This document shows, piece after piece, positions 35,099-42,199 of a stretch of DNA of 47,567 nucleotides. The stretch's first letter is position 1, and every line of letters starts with the position of its first letter. The stretch is from Lachnospiraceae bacterium (lineage in GTDB: Bacteria > Bacillota > Clostridia > Lachnospirales > Lachnospiraceae), in NCBI GenBank assembly GCA_022510525.1, contig JAFLTH010000014.1, forward strand, positions 1-47,567. The letters are read 5' to 3'. A program made the translations under genes and the position numbers. The notes below the pieces were generated by a model. The model saw nothing but the letters and a program-made list of their open reading frames with translations. It ran no database searches and was not told the DNA's origin.

Positions 35099-35130
35099 AA
35101 AAAGAGACTCCCGCAGCCGGAAATCTCTTT
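35099..35130 (-). terminator. terminator at the end of the hprK–HPr-like run
   Basis: On the minus strand AAAGAGA pairs with TCTCTTT (35124-35130 with 35101-35107), with extra inner TCC/GGG pairs, followed by TT. It comes right after the HPr-like stop and about 25 bases before the lipid kinase start, so it may reduce rather than abolish read-through. Confidence 0.6.
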
Positions 35131-35141
35131 CATCTTATGCC

Positions 35142-35399
35142 TTACTGTTTGCCGCCCAAAAAATTTTCAATACCTGCAACTGCCGCCTCTTCATCATCAC
35201 CGTCTGCAATGACAGTCACAGTTTCACCCTGATCAAGCCCAAGGCCCATCATGCCCATTATACTTTTGGCATTAACTTTTTTGTTAGCCGACTCGATATA
35301 AACTCTGCTGTCATACTGACTTGCCACCTGTACAAGCATAGCTACCGGTCTGGCTTCCAAACCGCCTTCCAATTTGATTTGGACAGATTTTTGAATCAT
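35142..35399 (-). CDS. Crh-like HPr protein with Glu at the His15 position
   Basis: An 85-residue HPr-fold protein. The active-site loop reads GGLEARPVAMLVQ; HPr has His at residue 15 (G-[IL]-H-A-R-P) and B. subtilis Crh has Gln there. The Glu codon (GAA) is clear in the DNA. The Ser46 region VNAKSIMGMMGLG is intact and is the target of HPr kinase in HPr and Crh. The gene directly follows whiA, the crh position in B. subtilis (yvcJ–yvcK–whiA–crh), and hprK lies upstream in the same run. So it is best read as a regulatory HPr, possibly a CcpA co-repressor when Ser-phosphorylated, unable to carry PTS phosphate. A Lachnospiraceae HPr variant with unknown partners is the alternative. Confidence 0.85.
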   Translation of the reverse strand: MIQKSVQIKLEGGLEARPVAMLVQVASQYDSRVYIESANKKVNAKSIMGMMGLGLDQGETVTVIADGDDEEAAVAGIENFLGGKQ

Positions 35400-35412
35400 A
35401 AAAACTCCTCCT

Positions 35413-36294
35413 TTATAACCTCATATGTTCAGCAATCTCACTTAATTTTCTAAGCCGATGATTTACTCCGGATTTTCCCACCGCCGGCTCCAGATATTCC
35501 CCCAATTCTTTCAATGGCGCCTCCGGGTACTCCAAACGAACCTCTGCCATCTGACGCAGATTATCCGGTAGTTTTTCAAAACCGTACTGTTCTTTTATTA
35601 ATAAAATATCTTCAATCTGCTTAGATGCCGCATTCACTGTTTTGGTAATATTTGCAGTTTCACAGTTTACACGCCTGTTAATAGAATTACGCATATCTTT
35701 TACTATCCGGAGATTTTCCAGATTCATCAAAGATACATGTGCCCCCATTACATTAAGCAAATCTACGATTCCGGCTCCTTCTTTCAAATAGACTACATAA
35801 TATTTCTTACGCCTGATTATCTTGGCTTCTATTTGAAATTCCTGAATTATGTTTCGCAACTGCTCTGCCTGTAAAACACTGCTGCATACAAATTCAAGAT
35901 GATAACTTTTCTTAGGGTCACTCATAGATCCAACGCAAAGAAAAGCCCCTCTTAAATAAGCCCGCGCACAACAATTGTTCTTAATTAATATAGAATTTAC
36001 CGGCATATCAAGTGAAATAATATGATGGTCGCTGTCATACAGGTGCAGAGCCTGAATAACCCTTTCCTCATCCGCTTCCTGCATAGCATTATATATATTA
36101 AATGTTTTTTTTAATAATGTAAAGCATTTTCTGATAACTGCTTCATTTTCCATCGCTTCTAATCTTAAATGAAGATTATCATCCGTAAGACGTCCGGCAA
36201 AATGTATTAAGGCTGCAAGCTCTGCCAACTGGCAGTGTCTTGCGGAATTTATATATGTCTCCAGTTCTTCTTTAACCTCTCCGGAAAACGACAC
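35413..36294 (-). CDS. whiA: WhiA DNA-binding protein
   Basis: A 293-residue WhiA. The N-terminal LAGLIDADG homing-endonuclease-like domain lacks nuclease function in this family (CQLAELAALIHFAGRL, and CCARAYLRGAFLCVGSMSDPKKSYHLEF). The C-terminal helix-turn-helix (PEAPLKELGEYLEPAVGKSGVNHRLRKL) follows. It affects cell division and chromosome segregation in Bacillus and sporulation in Streptomyces. I place the start at the GTG at 36294 (MSFSGEVKEEL), eight bases after AGAAGG, which matches the MSF.. start of relatives; a GTG at 36303 overlaps the ribosome-binding site. It follows rapZ almost without a gap. Confidence 0.93.
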   Translation of the reverse strand: MSFSGEVKEELETYINSARHCQLAELAALIHFAGRLTDDNLHLRLEAMENEAVIRKCFTLLKKTFNIYNAMQEADEERVIQALHLYDSDHHIISLDMPVNSILIKNNCCARAYLRGAFLCVGSMSDPKKSYHLEFVCSSVLQAEQLRNIIQEFQIEAKIIRRKKYYVVYLKEGAGIVDLLNVMGAHVSLMNLENLRIVKDMRNSINRRVNCETANITKTVNAASKQIEDILLIKEQYGFEKLPDNLRQMAEVRLEYPEAPLKELGEYLEPAVGKSGVNHRLRKLSEIAEHMRL

Positions 36295-36307
36295 GACTGT
36301 CACCTTC

Positions 36308-37162
36308 TTATCTTATATCTCTGTGGTACAATTTAAGTCCATAGCTGCCATGGTTCTTCATTCTGCCATATAATTCATTGGCAAGTGTAACGCTTCTGTG
36401 TCTGCCGCCCGTACAGCCAATTGCTACAACCAGCTGATATTTTCCCTCTTTAATATAATTCGGAATCAAAAAGTTCAGCATGTCCACAAGTTTATCCATA
36501 AAGTCAGAGGCTTCCAGAAAACTCATAACATAGTCCTGTACCTCTTTATCATTACCTGTCTTATGTTTCAATTCATCAAAGTAGAACGGATTCGGCAGGA
36601 ATCTGACATCAAAAACCAAATCCGCATCTGCCGGAATTCCGTTTTTAAATCCAAAGGAAATAATAGTTATCATCAGAGAATTATAATCCTCATTTCTGAC
36701 AAATATGCGATCCAGTTCCTCTTTCAATTCTCTTGTAAGCAGATTGGAGGTATCAATAATATAATCCGCATTTTTCTTTATACCTTCCAGGATAGCTCTT
36801 TCCTTTTCAACACCTTCAGCCACTCTGCCTTCCGGGGAAAGGGGATGCATTCTTCTTGTTTCCTTGTAACGCTTAATAAGTACGTTATCACCGGCATCCA
36901 TAAAAAGAATTTCAAATGTATAACCATCGTCTTTAAGTTTTTGCAGTATTCTGTGTACATCCTCAAAGGGCTGGTCGGCACGCACATCCAGCCCCAGCGC
37001 CACTTTTGTAATTTCCGTGCCCGGCGTCATTATAAGTTCCATAAATTTTTCAATAAGCGGAACCGGGAGATTGTCAACGCAATAATAGCCTGCATCTTCC
37101 AGCATCTTAAGTGCGGTACTTTTACCACCGCCGCTCATTCCGGTCACTACTACAAATCTCAT
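36308..37162 (-). CDS. rapZ: RapZ/YvcJ family nucleotide-binding protein
   Basis: A 284-residue P-loop protein. Walker A GMSGGGKSTALKML (about residues 8-21), CVDNLPVPLIEKF, LDVRADQPFEDV and the C-terminal VAIGCTGGRHRSVTLANELYG motif define the RapZ/YvcJ family. In E. coli RapZ senses glucosamine-6-phosphate and directs RNase E to GlmZ. The Gram-positive protein binds nucleotides and its role is less clear. Here it sits between murB and whiA; the usual yvcK/glmR gene between rapZ and whiA is absent. Confidence 0.93.
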   Translation of the reverse strand: MRFVVVTGMSGGGKSTALKMLEDAGYYCVDNLPVPLIEKFMELIMTPGTEITKVALGLDVRADQPFEDVHRILQKLKDDGYTFEILFMDAGDNVLIKRYKETRRMHPLSPEGRVAEGVEKERAILEGIKKNADYIIDTSNLLTRELKEELDRIFVRNEDYNSLMITIISFGFKNGIPADADLVFDVRFLPNPFYFDELKHKTGNDKEVQDYVMSFLEASDFMDKLVDMLNFLIPNYIKEGKYQLVVAIGCTGGRHRSVTLANELYGRMKNHGSYGLKLYHRDIR

Positions 37163-37179
37163 CTTTTAACCTGCTTTCT

Positions 37180-38079
37180 TTAGAACTCTCCCAGAAAAAT
37201 TACTTCAGGCTCTAAAGTAACCTGAAAACGTTCCTTAACTTTTTCCCGAACTTCTTCAATTACCTCTTTAATATCTGCCGCCGTCGCGGTTCCTGTATTG
37301 ATAACAAACCCGCAATGCTTATCCGAAACTCTGGCTCCTCCTATGCTGTAACCCCGTAGTCCCGCATCCATTATCAACTTTCCGGCAAAATACCCTTCCG
37401 GTCGTTTAAAAGTGCTGCCGGCACTGGGAAAATTAATAGGCTGCTTGCTTCTGCGTTTCTCCATAAGCTCTTCCATTTTCTGCCGGATTTCTTCCTTATG
37501 TCCTTTCTGTAACCGAAGAACAACCTCCAGTACAATAAAGGGTCTGTTCTTAATAATACTGGTACGATAACCAAATTCCATAGTATCATTATCCAATATT
37601 AGAATCTTACCTTCCTCATCCATGACCTTGACGGACTCAGTTATCTGCTTCATTTCACCGTCATAGGCGCCCGCATTCATAACTATGCCTCCACCAACGC
37701 TGCCCGGAATCCCTACCGCAAATTCCATTCCGGTAAGCTCGGCATCTCTTGCAGCTACAGCAGTTTGCGTTAAAAGGGCTCCTGCTTGAGCGAAAATCCG
37801 TTCATCTTTTATCTCAATTTTATTCATCCCTGCACTGAGACTGATAATTATTCCCCGATAACCTTTATCTCCTACAAGAAGATTGCTTCCGTTTCCTAAA
37901 ATAAAATATTCCTGACCCACCTGATTAAGATAGGGAACTAATGTTATCAATTCCTCTTCCTTTTCTATCAAAACCATGCATTCAGCTTCGCCACCTACCC
38001 TAAAAGTAGTATGTTTACTCATAGGTTCATTAAACAACACCCTGTCTTCCGGAATAATATTTTTAATATAATCATACAT
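37180..38079 (-). CDS. murB: UDP-N-acetylenolpyruvoylglucosamine reductase
   Basis: A 299-residue type II MurB, the FAD-dependent enzyme reducing enolpyruvyl-UDP-GlcNAc to UDP-N-acetylmuramic acid. It has the FAD-binding start KHTTFRVGGEAE, LGNGSNLLVGDKG, GIPGSVGGGIVMNAGAYDGEM, and the catalytic region INFPSAGSTFKRPEGYFAGKLI (Ser proton donor). The final Glu lies near LEPEVIFLG. The ATG at 38079 is preferred; an upstream in-frame TTG at 38097 is possible, and neither has a strong ribosome-binding site. It follows the ROK kinase gene after a 130-base gap holding the two-hairpin element. Confidence 0.95.
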   Translation of the reverse strand: MYDYIKNIIPEDRVLFNEPMSKHTTFRVGGEAECMVLIEKEEELITLVPYLNQVGQEYFILGNGSNLLVGDKGYRGIIISLSAGMNKIEIKDERIFAQAGALLTQTAVAARDAELTGMEFAVGIPGSVGGGIVMNAGAYDGEMKQITESVKVMDEEGKILILDNDTMEFGYRTSIIKNRPFIVLEVVLRLQKGHKEEIRQKMEELMEKRRSKQPINFPSAGSTFKRPEGYFAGKLIMDAGLRGYSIGGARVSDKHCGFVINTGTATAADIKEVIEEVREKVKERFQVTLEPEVIFLGEF

Positions 38080-38158
38080 AGATGTTCCCAAACTCAATTT
38101 TTGCCCCGTCTCATTTCTTAATTATTATGCATTTATAATTTATCTAATACCACAACTT

Positions 38159-38210
38159 GCGATGTTTGCGCGAAAGCACAAACTCGCGGGTGAAATTAAA
38201 AATTTCACCC
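38159..38210. repeat. two-hairpin palindromic element, copy 2 (ROK kinase/murB gap)
   Basis: On the minus strand hairpin A (GGGTGAAATT-TTT-AATTTCACCC, 38188-38210) begins at the last base of the ROK kinase stop codon. Hairpin B (38159-38187, arms GCGAGTTTG / CAAACATCGC with inner GC/GC stem and TTTC loop) follows with no spacer. It has the same layout and core as the copy at 12245-12293, but the stems differ in sequence while remaining paired. Confidence 0.75.
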
Positions 38211-39148
38211 TAATCTAATACCATTTTGGCTGCGCCATAAATTCCAGCATCATTTCCGAGCGATGCCAATGCAAACCGCGTATCCCTGCTGCCATGGAAA
38301 ACCGTTTCTTCAAATGCAGGCCTGATATAGTCAAACAATACCTCTCCTGCCTTGGAAACACCGCCTCCAATGACAAATATTTCCGGATTTATAATACCGG
38401 CAATAATGGCAAGACCTTTTCCAAGATAATTCCCAAATTGCCCGGCAACCTCAATCGCCAGTTCATCTCCTGCTTTTACAGCATCAAAAACAGCTTTTGC
38501 CGATAGTTCTCCGCTCCTTAATATGCTATCCTTATTACTTGAATCCAGGACCCTGCGGGCAAGTCTGGTAATACCTGTTGCCGAACCGTACTGTTCCAGA
38601 CAGCCATGATTACCGCAGCCGCATTCCTCTGTTTCGTTATCTTCCACATGAATATGCCCAATTTCTCCGCCTGCGCCGGTTGCACCGGAAAGTATTTCAC
38701 CATTAATAATGATTCCGCCTCCGATACCTGTGCCAAGCGTTACCGCAACAATATTTTTATATCCTTGTCCGCCGCCTTTCCACAGTTCGCCGAGCGCTGC
38801 CACATTTGCATCATTACTTGCCTCTATTCTTATTCCGTCAAGCAGGCTGCCTAATTCTTTTTTTAGATCAAACCGGTTCCATCCAAGGTTAACCGCCTTA
38901 TGCACTACGCCGTCTCTATCCACCGGTCCCGGTACTCCTACACCCACTCCTGCAAGATTTTCTTTGGCAATGTTTTTTTCGTCCATTTTGTTCCTAATGC
39001 TTGCAGCAATATCCGGCAGAATATTTTTTCCGCCGTCAACCGTTCTGGTAGGAATCTCCCATTTATCCAGAACATTTCCATTAATATCAAACAAACCAAG
39101 CTTCACGGTTGTACCGCCTACATCTACTCCAAAAATATGACTTTTCAT
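38210..39148 (-). CDS. glcK: ROK-family glucokinase
   Basis: A 312-residue ROK-family sugar kinase. It has the N-terminal ATP motif FGVDVGGTTVKLGLFD, GVGVPGPVDRDG, the catalytic region EASNDANVAALGE and VTLGTGIGGGIIINGE. The ROK zinc signature HIHVEDNETEECGCGNHGCLEQYGS is complete with three Cys and one His. Glucose phosphorylation is the most likely reaction by similarity to Gram-positive GlcK. It is cotranscribed with hprK (13-base gap), which fits control of carbon flux. N-acetylmannosamine or another hexose as substrate is not excluded. Confidence 0.9.
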   Translation of the reverse strand: MKSHIFGVDVGGTTVKLGLFDINGNVLDKWEIPTRTVDGGKNILPDIAASIRNKMDEKNIAKENLAGVGVGVPGPVDRDGVVHKAVNLGWNRFDLKKELGSLLDGIRIEASNDANVAALGELWKGGGQGYKNIVAVTLGTGIGGGIIINGEILSGATGAGGEIGHIHVEDNETEECGCGNHGCLEQYGSATGITRLARRVLDSSNKDSILRSGELSAKAVFDAVKAGDELAIEVAGQFGNYLGKGLAIIAGIINPEIFVIGGGVSKAGEVLFDYIRPAFEETVFHGSRDTRFALASLGNDAGIYGAAKMVLD

Positions 39149-39161
39149 AACTCATCCCCCT

Positions 39162-40103
39162 CTACTCATCCTCTTCCTCACGTTTCTTGGCAAGAGATTT
39201 CTGGACACGGTGATATAATTCCTGAGCCGCATTATAACCCATTTTCTTCTGGCGGTGATTAACTGCCGCCGACTCACAAATAACTGCCAGATTACGTCCG
39301 GGTCTGATAGGAATATTATGACAAACTATCTTATTTCCAAGATATTCCGTATATTCCTCCTCTAAGCCCAGCCTGTCATATTCCTTATCTTTATCCCACT
39401 CTTCCAGTCGTATCACCAGATCCACCGACTGTGTATCCCTTACGCTGGAAGCACCAAAAAGAGCCTTTACATCTATAATGCCTATACCCCTCAGCTCTAT
39501 AAAATGTTTTGTTACATCAGGGGCTGAACCCACCAGAGTATCCTCACTGACCTTCCTAAGCTCCACCACATCATCCGTTACAAGACGATGCCCTCTTTTA
39601 ATTAATTCAAGGGCTGCCTCGGACTTACCGATACCGCTTTCACCGGTAATAAGAACACCCTCTCCATAAACATCCACGAGAACGCCGTGTACCGAAATAC
39701 AGGGGGCCAGTTGTACATTCAGCCATCTTATAACCTCAGCGGTAAAAGCCGATGTTGCTTTCTTGCTCATCAAAAGCGGCACTCCATGTCTTACCGCAAT
39801 TTCCCTGAATAAATCGTCCGGCTGCAATTCCCTGCAGAAAATAATTCCCGGAATAGGATTGGATAAAAATGCCTCATAATTTTCCAACTGAACCTTCCTA
39901 TCCAAACTAATCATATAAGAGTATTCAACAAATCCTATCACCTGCAAACGGCTTGCATCAAAATGTTCAAAATATCCGGCAATCTGAAGTGCAGGTCTGT
40001 TAATATCCGGCTGCGTAACTTTTATTTTGGAAATATCAATTTCCGGTGTGAGGTTCACACAATCCATTCTTTCAATTACTTTGGATAAGCTGATACTTGA
40101 CAT
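39162..40103 (-). CDS. hprK: HPr kinase/phosphorylase
   Basis: A 313-residue bifunctional HprK, which phosphorylates Ser46 of HPr/Crh and removes it again with phosphate. The N-terminal domain is followed by the P-loop GVLITGESGIGKSEAALELI (about residues 149-167) and the loop HRLVTDDVVELRK. The K/P signature region LRGIGIIDVKALFGASSVRDTQ and HNIPIRPGRNLAVICESAAVNHRQKKMG (capable of regulating phosphorolysis) come next. It is first in the run to the Crh-like gene and has a good promoter. The window also encodes two HPr-fold proteins that keep Ser46. Confidence 0.96.
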   Translation of the reverse strand: MSSISLSKVIERMDCVNLTPEIDISKIKVTQPDINRPALQIAGYFEHFDASRLQVIGFVEYSYMISLDRKVQLENYEAFLSNPIPGIIFCRELQPDDLFREIAVRHGVPLLMSKKATSAFTAEVIRWLNVQLAPCISVHGVLVDVYGEGVLITGESGIGKSEAALELIKRGHRLVTDDVVELRKVSEDTLVGSAPDVTKHFIELRGIGIIDVKALFGASSVRDTQSVDLVIRLEEWDKDKEYDRLGLEEEYTEYLGNKIVCHNIPIRPGRNLAVICESAAVNHRQKKMGYNAAQELYHRVQKSLAKKREEEDE

Positions 40104-40166
40104 AAATCATTCCCCCATAATTTTAATTATCTGTACCGGACCATGTCCTCTGAATCTTCGGAATAT

Positions 40167-40195
40167 ATTTTAGCACAATGAAGCTGCAATATCAA
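40167..40195 (-). promoter_or_regulatory. promoter of the hprK operon
   Basis: On the minus strand TTGATA (40190-40195), 17-base spacer, TAAAAT (40167-40172), about 65 bases ahead of hprK and just after uvrC. Confidence 0.68.
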
Positions 40196-40229
40196 TCTAT
40201 CTCACCTTCCTGTCATTCATAAAAATTCA

Positions 40230-42134
40230 TTAATCCGTACTTTCGTCTGTTTCCTCCGTATGAAAAAATTCATACACCTGCCTTGCAATATGTTCAGGAA
40301 TCTCTGAAACTTCACAAAGCTGAGCAACCTGTGCATTTTTTATTTCTTCTATGGATTTAAAATGCTTCATCAGCGCCTTACGCCTGGCCGGTCCTATACC
40401 GGGAATATCATCCAGCATTGATTTAACCTGTGCTTTAGAGCGTAGGGAACGATGGTATTCTATCGCAAACCTATGTGCCTCATCCTGTATTCTTGTAATA
40501 AGTTTAAACCCTTCCGAATGTGTATCAATCGGAATCTCCACATTATTATAATAAAGTCCTCTGGTTCGATGATTATCATCTTTGACCATGCCGCATACCG
40601 GAATGTCAATATGCAATTCGTCAAGCACCTGCAGAGCAACATTAACCTGCCCTTTTCCGCCGTCCATTAAAAGCAGGTCCGGAAATTTTGTAAAGCTTCC
40701 GAATTCTTTATCAATTTCTTTTCTGTCAAGCTCCGCCTTTTCCTCCATACCATGTATGAATCGTCTGGTAAGCACCTCTTTCATACAGGCATAATCATCC
40801 GGTCCCGAAACCGACTGTATTTTAAATTTCCTGTAATCACTGCGCTTCGGTTTGCCCTTTTCATAAACAACCATGGAACCCACATTGGCAAAACCGCTTA
40901 TGTTGGAAATATCAAAAGCCTCCATACGACTGACTGCTTCAAGCCCTAAAAGTCCTGCAATTTCTTTAACCGCACCTATCGTACGCCCTTCTTCTCTCTT
41001 AATGCGCTCTTTATCCTGACTTAAAACAAGCTGCGCATTTTGTGCCGCCAGCTCTACCAGTTTCTCTTTGCTGCCTTTTTTAGGAACTCGCAAATATACT
41101 CTGCTACCCTTCCTCATACTGAGCCATTTTTCCAGAATATCAATATCCGCAATATCCTCCTGCAGCATAAGCTCCCTTGGTATAAACGGTGTTCCCGCAT
41201 AAAATTGTTTAACAAAATCCAGCAGAATCTGAGCGCCATCATAACCTGACACATGTGTCATATAGTAGTGTTCCCGCCCTATTAATTTACCGCCTCTTAC
41301 AAAAAATACCTGTACGACCGCATCTGTTTCATCCTTTGCCAGCGCTATGATATCCTTGTCCTCACCATCACTGTCGGTTATCTTCTGTTTCTGGGCCACG
41401 CTTTTGACGCTGTTATATAAATCCCTGAATCGTATAGCTTCTTCGTAATCAAGATTCTCCGAAGCCTCATTCATCTTCTGCTCAAGTTCCTGCAAAACAG
41501 GTTTATAATTCCCGGTCAGGAAATCCAGCGCCTGTTCAACGCGCTTTCTGTATTCTTCCTTGCCGATATAATCCTGGCAGGGAGCTAGGCATTGTTTTAT
41601 ATGATAATTTAAACACGGACGATCAAGACCAATGTCTCTCGGAAGTTTACGGTTGCACGTTCTGAGCTGATACAGTTTATTCATCAGCTCTATTGTATCT
41701 TTTACTGCTGCCGCACTTGTATACGGTCCGAAGTATTTTGACTTGTCATATTTTTTTCTGTCGGTAAAATTATTCATATCCCGCGAGAACAAAATTCTCG
41801 GATAATCCTCTCCCATAGTAACCTTTATATACGGATAGGTCTTATCATCTTTCAACATAGTATTATACTTCGGACTATGCTCTTTTATCAAATTATTTTC
41901 CAGAACAAGAGCCTCTAATTCCGAATCGGTGACTATATATTCGAATCTTGCAATCTGCTCAACCATTCTGTCTATCTGCGGTCCGCGTCCTACTATTTTA
42001 CGAAAGTACGAACGCACCCTGTTGTGAAGATTAATTGCTTTTCCCACATAGATGATTGTATCATTTGCATCATGCATAATATAAACTCCCGGACTGTTAG
42101 GGAGTTTTTTTAATTCTTCAGCTACATCAAACAT
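40230..42134 (-). CDS. uvrC: excinuclease ABC subunit C
   Basis: A 634-residue UvrC, the nuclease that cuts on both sides of DNA lesions in nucleotide excision repair. It has the N-terminal GIY-YIG domain ([30 protein letters not shown]) and a cysteine cluster after it ([27 protein letters not shown]). A UVR motif ([15 protein letters not shown] [12 protein letters not shown]), the RNase H-like domain ([23 protein letters not shown]) and the C-terminal HhH domain ([19 protein letters not shown]) follow. The start at 42134 has GGAG six bases upstream; an ATG at 42167 does not. Confidence 0.96.
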   Translation of the reverse strand: MFDVAEELKKLPNSPGVYIMHDANDTIIYVGKAINLHNRVRSYFRKIVGRGPQIDRMVEQIARFEYIVTDSELEALVLENNLIKEHSPKYNTMLKDDKTYPYIKVTMGEDYPRILFSRDMNNFTDRKKYDKSKYFGPYTSAAAVKDTIELMNKLYQLRTCNRKLPRDIGLDRPCLNYHIKQCLAPCQDYIGKEEYRKRVEQALDFLTGNYKPVLQELEQKMNEASENLDYEEAIRFRDLYNSVKSVAQKQKITDSDGEDKDIIALAKDETDAVVQVFFVRGGKLIGREHYYMTHVSGYDGAQILLDFVKQFYAGTPFIPRELMLQEDIADIDILEKWLSMRKGSRVYLRVPKKGSKEKLVELAAQNAQLVLSQDKERIKREEGRTIGAVKEIAGLLGLEAVSRMEAFDISNISGFANVGSMVVYEKGKPKRSDYRKFKIQSVSGPDDYACMKEVLTRRFIHGMEEKAELDRKEIDKEFGSFTKFPDLLLMDGGKGQVNVALQVLDELHIDIPVCGMVKDDNHRTRGLYYNNVEIPIDTHSEGFKLITRIQDEAHRFAIEYHRSLRSKAQVKSMLDDIPGIGPARRKALMKHFKSIEEIKNAQVAQLCEVSEIPEHIARQVYEFFHTEETDESTD

Positions 42135-42160
42135 TGTTTTCTCCGATTTCAAAACAGCAT

Positions 42161-42190
42161 AAGGCAAAGCCTGTTATTCCGCTTTGCCTT
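42161..42190. terminator. hairpin between ftsH and uvrC
   Basis: AAGGCAAAGC (42161-42170) and GCTTTGCCTT (42181-42190) pair perfectly around ten bases, 10 bases after the ftsH stop. The following ATGCTGTTTTG in the minus direction is a poor U-tract, so partial termination or an mRNA-processing role is likely. Confidence 0.55.
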
Positions 42191-42199
42191 TGTTTTCAC

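Noticed and set aside
36398..37183. 261-codon plus-strand open frame
   Set aside because: It lies fully antisense to rapZ, which has all its family motifs; the antisense product has no recognisable features.
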